A stretch of 14,925 nt of DNA from CAYMFD01 sp964389475 (lineage in GTDB: Bacteria; Bacteroidota; Bacteroidia; Chitinophagales; Saprospiraceae), in the NCBI GenBank assembly GCA_964389475.1, contig CAYMFD010000095.1, positions 1 through 14,925 on the forward strand. Direction: 5' to 3'. The translations under genes and the position numbers were made by a program. The notes under the pieces are model-generated. The model had not been told where the DNA came from, did not search any database, and worked only from the letters and a program-made list of their open reading frames with translations. This document shows, one piece after another, positions 13,364 through 14,925 of the stretch (its first letter is position 1; the number at the start of each line of letters is the position of its first letter).

Positions 13364-14644
13364 TCAATCATACTTCCCCTTCCAGATCTTGCTGATCATC
13401 TCTCGATAGCGTTGTTCTGCTGACGAGCTACCAGGTTCGTAGAGCTTAGTTGCCTTGATTTGATCCGGCAAGAATTCCTGTTCGTGTAGCTTACTGCTAT
13501 TGTCGTGGCTATATTGATAGTCGGCACCATAACCTATGTCCTTCATGAGCTTTGTAGGTGCATTTCGGAGGTGTAGTGGTACAGGTAGATTACCAGTTTC
13601 GCGGACTAGTTGCTGGGCTACAGCGATAGCCTTGTAGGTCGCATTACTCTTAGGGCATAACGCTAGATAGATCGCCGTCTGACTCATAATGATCCGACTC
13701 TCAGGCATGCCCACCTGGTGAACTGCCTGGAAGCAATTGGTTGCCATCAGTAAGGCATTAGGATTGGCTAGACCGATGTCCTCACTCGCCGCAATGACCA
13801 TACGACGACATATAAATCTTGGGTCTTCACCCCCTTCGATCATTCGTGCTAGGTAGTACACTGTAGCATTGGGATCGCTGCCTCTTATACTCTTAATAAA
13901 TGCGGAGGCGATATCGTAGTGCTGCTCGCCACCTTTATCGTAGGAGGCGAGGTTTTGCTGTATGATCTGCGTAACCGCCTCGTCCTCGATGACGAGCTCG
14001 TCGTCATCAGTAGGAGAGAGGCCATTGACTACGATCTCTAGGCTATTGAGCAACTTGCGAGCATCACCGCCACTGATCCTGAGTAGAGCCGCATAGCTGT
14101 AGACGTTTATCGTTTTTTTAGAGAGATAATCATCTGTCTTGATGGCTGTGTCGACTAGCGAAACAAGGTCGTCTTTGGATAGGCTCTCTAGGATGTACAC
14201 CTGGCATCTAGACAATAGGGCAGGTATTACCTCAAAACTAGGATTTTCAGTTGTGGCGCCTATTAACGTCACGATACCTTTCTCTACTGCGCCAAGCAAA
14301 GCATCTTGCTGCGACTTGCTAAAACGGTGTATCTCATCGATAAACAGTACGGGCGATCCGCTATCAAAAAACTGCTGACGCCGAGCTTTTTCGATAGTTT
14401 CTCGGATATCCTTGACACCGCTGTTGATAGCCGATAAGGCATGGAATGGTCGCTTGAGTTGCTCAGCGATGATGCCTGCTAGCGTGGTTTTGCCTACACC
14501 AGGCGGTCCCCACAATATGCAGCTCGGCAGATTGTTATGCAGGATGGCTTGTCGTAGCACAGCGTTTTCTCCGATGAGGTGCTTCTGTCCGACGAATGTA
14601 TCGAGGCTACGTGGTCTTAATCTTTCGGCTAACGGTGGTGGCAT
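13364..14644 (-). CDS. rarA: Replication-associated recombination protein A, AAA+ ATPase
   Basis: RarA (MgsA) is a clamp-loader-like AAA+ ATPase that acts at stalled replication forks, with SSB and RecA as known partners in model bacteria. The 426-residue protein has the N-terminal PLAERLRPRSLDTFVGQKHL (4-23), Walker A GPPGVGKTT (46-54), Walker B VLFIDEIHRF (99-108), sensor-1 GATTENPSFEV, the SGGDARKLLNSLE sensor-2 helix, and the C-terminal tetramerisation domain with YYLARMIEGGEDPRFICRR, AASEDIGLANP and PLHLRNAPTKLMK. Length and all blocks are normal. The ATG at 14644 is chosen because the conserved PLAER begins three residues later. It stands alone, facing the BT_3928-type gene across a 643-bp gap. 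Confidence 0.96.
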   Translation of the reverse strand: MPPPLAERLRPRSLDTFVGQKHLIGENAVLRQAILHNNLPSCILWGPPGVGKTTLAGIIAEQLKRPFHALSAINSGVKDIRETIEKARRQQFFDSGSPVLFIDEIHRFSKSQQDALLGAVEKGIVTLIGATTENPSFEVIPALLSRCQVYILESLSKDDLVSLVDTAIKTDDYLSKKTINVYSYAALLRISGGDARKLLNSLEIVVNGLSPTDDDELVIEDEAVTQIIQQNLASYDKGGEQHYDIASAFIKSIRGSDPNATVYYLARMIEGGEDPRFICRRMVIAASEDIGLANPNALLMATNCFQAVHQVGMPESRIIMSQTAIYLALCPKSNATYKAIAVAQQLVRETGNLPVPLHLRNAPTKLMKDIGYGADYQYSHDNSSKLHEQEFLPDQIKATKLYEPGSSSAEQRYREMISKIWKGKYD

Positions 14645-14670
14645 TTCTGATGGTTGTCAACTTGTGGTCG

Positions 14671-14678
14671 CCAAGATA
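14671..14678 (-). promoter_or_regulatory. Candidate -7 element of rarA
   Basis: On the minus strand TATCTTGG ends 26 bases before the rarA ATG, the same 8-mer as upstream of the amidase. It sits directly beside the GA-rich block, which would be the upstream part of the promoter. No -33 TTTG is seen. Confidence 0.3.
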
Positions 14679-14679
14679 A

Positions 14680-14762
14680 AGAGATATCGAGAACGAGTGA
14701 GAAGAGATATCTGAGAGAAGAGATGAAGAGATAGCGAGAGAAGAGAAGGAGAGAGAAGAGAT
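14680..14762. repeat. GA-rich degenerate repeat block B upstream of rarA
   Basis: Three near-identical 12-mers GAGAGAAGAGA(T/A) start at 14713, 14736 and 14751, and GAGATATC and GAGAAGAGATAT words precede them. Bases 14736-14761 are 26 uninterrupted purines. On the rarA strand this is a CT-rich tract immediately upstream of the candidate promoter. The words match block A (12725-12785). Confidence 0.6.
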
Positions 14763-14925
14763 TTACACAGCGAGATAGCAGCGACTATAAGAATAGAGGA
14801 GTTGACAGTCACTGTGAGCGACATTCAGAAACCCTACTTAACATAATATTAATTATAGGCGATTTGATACAGCCTTAATATGTTGATCTTCAGCATCTTA
14901 ATTTGTGGTGCTTCATTGCCCATGC
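14763..14925. other. AT-rich right edge, no confident gene
   Basis: An ATG at 14880 (plus) opens a frame to the window edge that reads as a hydrophobic, signal-peptide-like start (MLIFSILICGASLPM). On the minus strand a 24-codon frame from an ATG at 14924 closes at a TAA. Neither is long enough to support a gene call, and I see no promoter motif or RNA gene here. Confidence 0.25.

Noticed and set aside
14412..14714. 100-codon plus-strand frame opposite the start of rarA
   Set aside because: It is a shadow of the RarA Walker A region.
1..14925. tRNA, rRNA, CRISPR array or transposase gene
   Set aside because: No cloverleaf-like sequence, regularly spaced short repeats with unique spacers, or transposase motif was noticed on either strand.

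Overview
The window looks like a chromosomal piece of a Bacteroidota bacterium, plausibly from the Saprospiria/Lewinella side of the phylum (inference, not proven). The reasons are a SusD-less DUF4249 lipoprotein, the DUF1599 plus BT_3928-type (DoxX-like) gene pair, a Nudix/winged-helix regulator of the AraR/NrtR type, the near absence of Shine-Dalgarno sequences, and repeated -7 elements of the TAnnTTTG type, here most often TATCTTTR, placed about 19-26 bases before start codons.

Layout. 1-165 holds the end of a 78-bp tandem repeat and a candidate promoter. 166-1547 is a secreted (lipoprotein) amidase that runs into a run of exactly 100 N (1548-1647). miaA converges on the same gap from the right (2469 to 1648). 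Both C-termini lie inside the gap, so the gap is a placeholder and any reading frame across it is artificial. 2563-3762 is a decayed toxin-antitoxin-like locus. It has an intact XRE/HigA-type regulator fused to a DUF6922-like tail, preceded by a perfect 18-bp palindrome, and followed by an AbiEii/DUF1814-type nucleotidyltransferase that carries one nonsense codon and two +1 frameshifts. 3786-4322 (minus) is an NADPH-dependent FMN reductase. 4478-6171 is a parA-parB (soj-spo0J) operon. It overlaps by 11 bp, tail to tail, with a minus-strand xseB-sirtuin operon (7068 to 6161). 7218-8628 is a DUF4249 lipoprotein followed by a GNAT acetyltransferase. 8689-10184 is a Nudix-fold regulator translationally coupled to an FtsX-like permease. 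10225-10551 is a small conserved-looking hypothetical. 10637-12720 is the coupled pair DUF1599 / BT_3928-type membrane protein. 12721-13363 is a 643-bp gene-free, hairpin-rich region that starts with GA-rich repeats. 13364-14644 (minus) is rarA/mgsA, with a second GA-rich repeat block upstream of it. 14645-14925 shows no confident gene.

Most of the window is housekeeping: tRNA modification, chromosome segregation, exonuclease VII, replication-restart ATPase and cell-division permease. The accessory or unusual parts are the decayed nucleotidyltransferase locus with its fusion antitoxin, the catalytically dead Nudix sensor coupled to ftsX, the leaderless-looking DUF1599 promoter, and the repeat and hairpin DNA around rarA. 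I found no tRNA, rRNA, CRISPR array, transposase gene or recognisable parS site.
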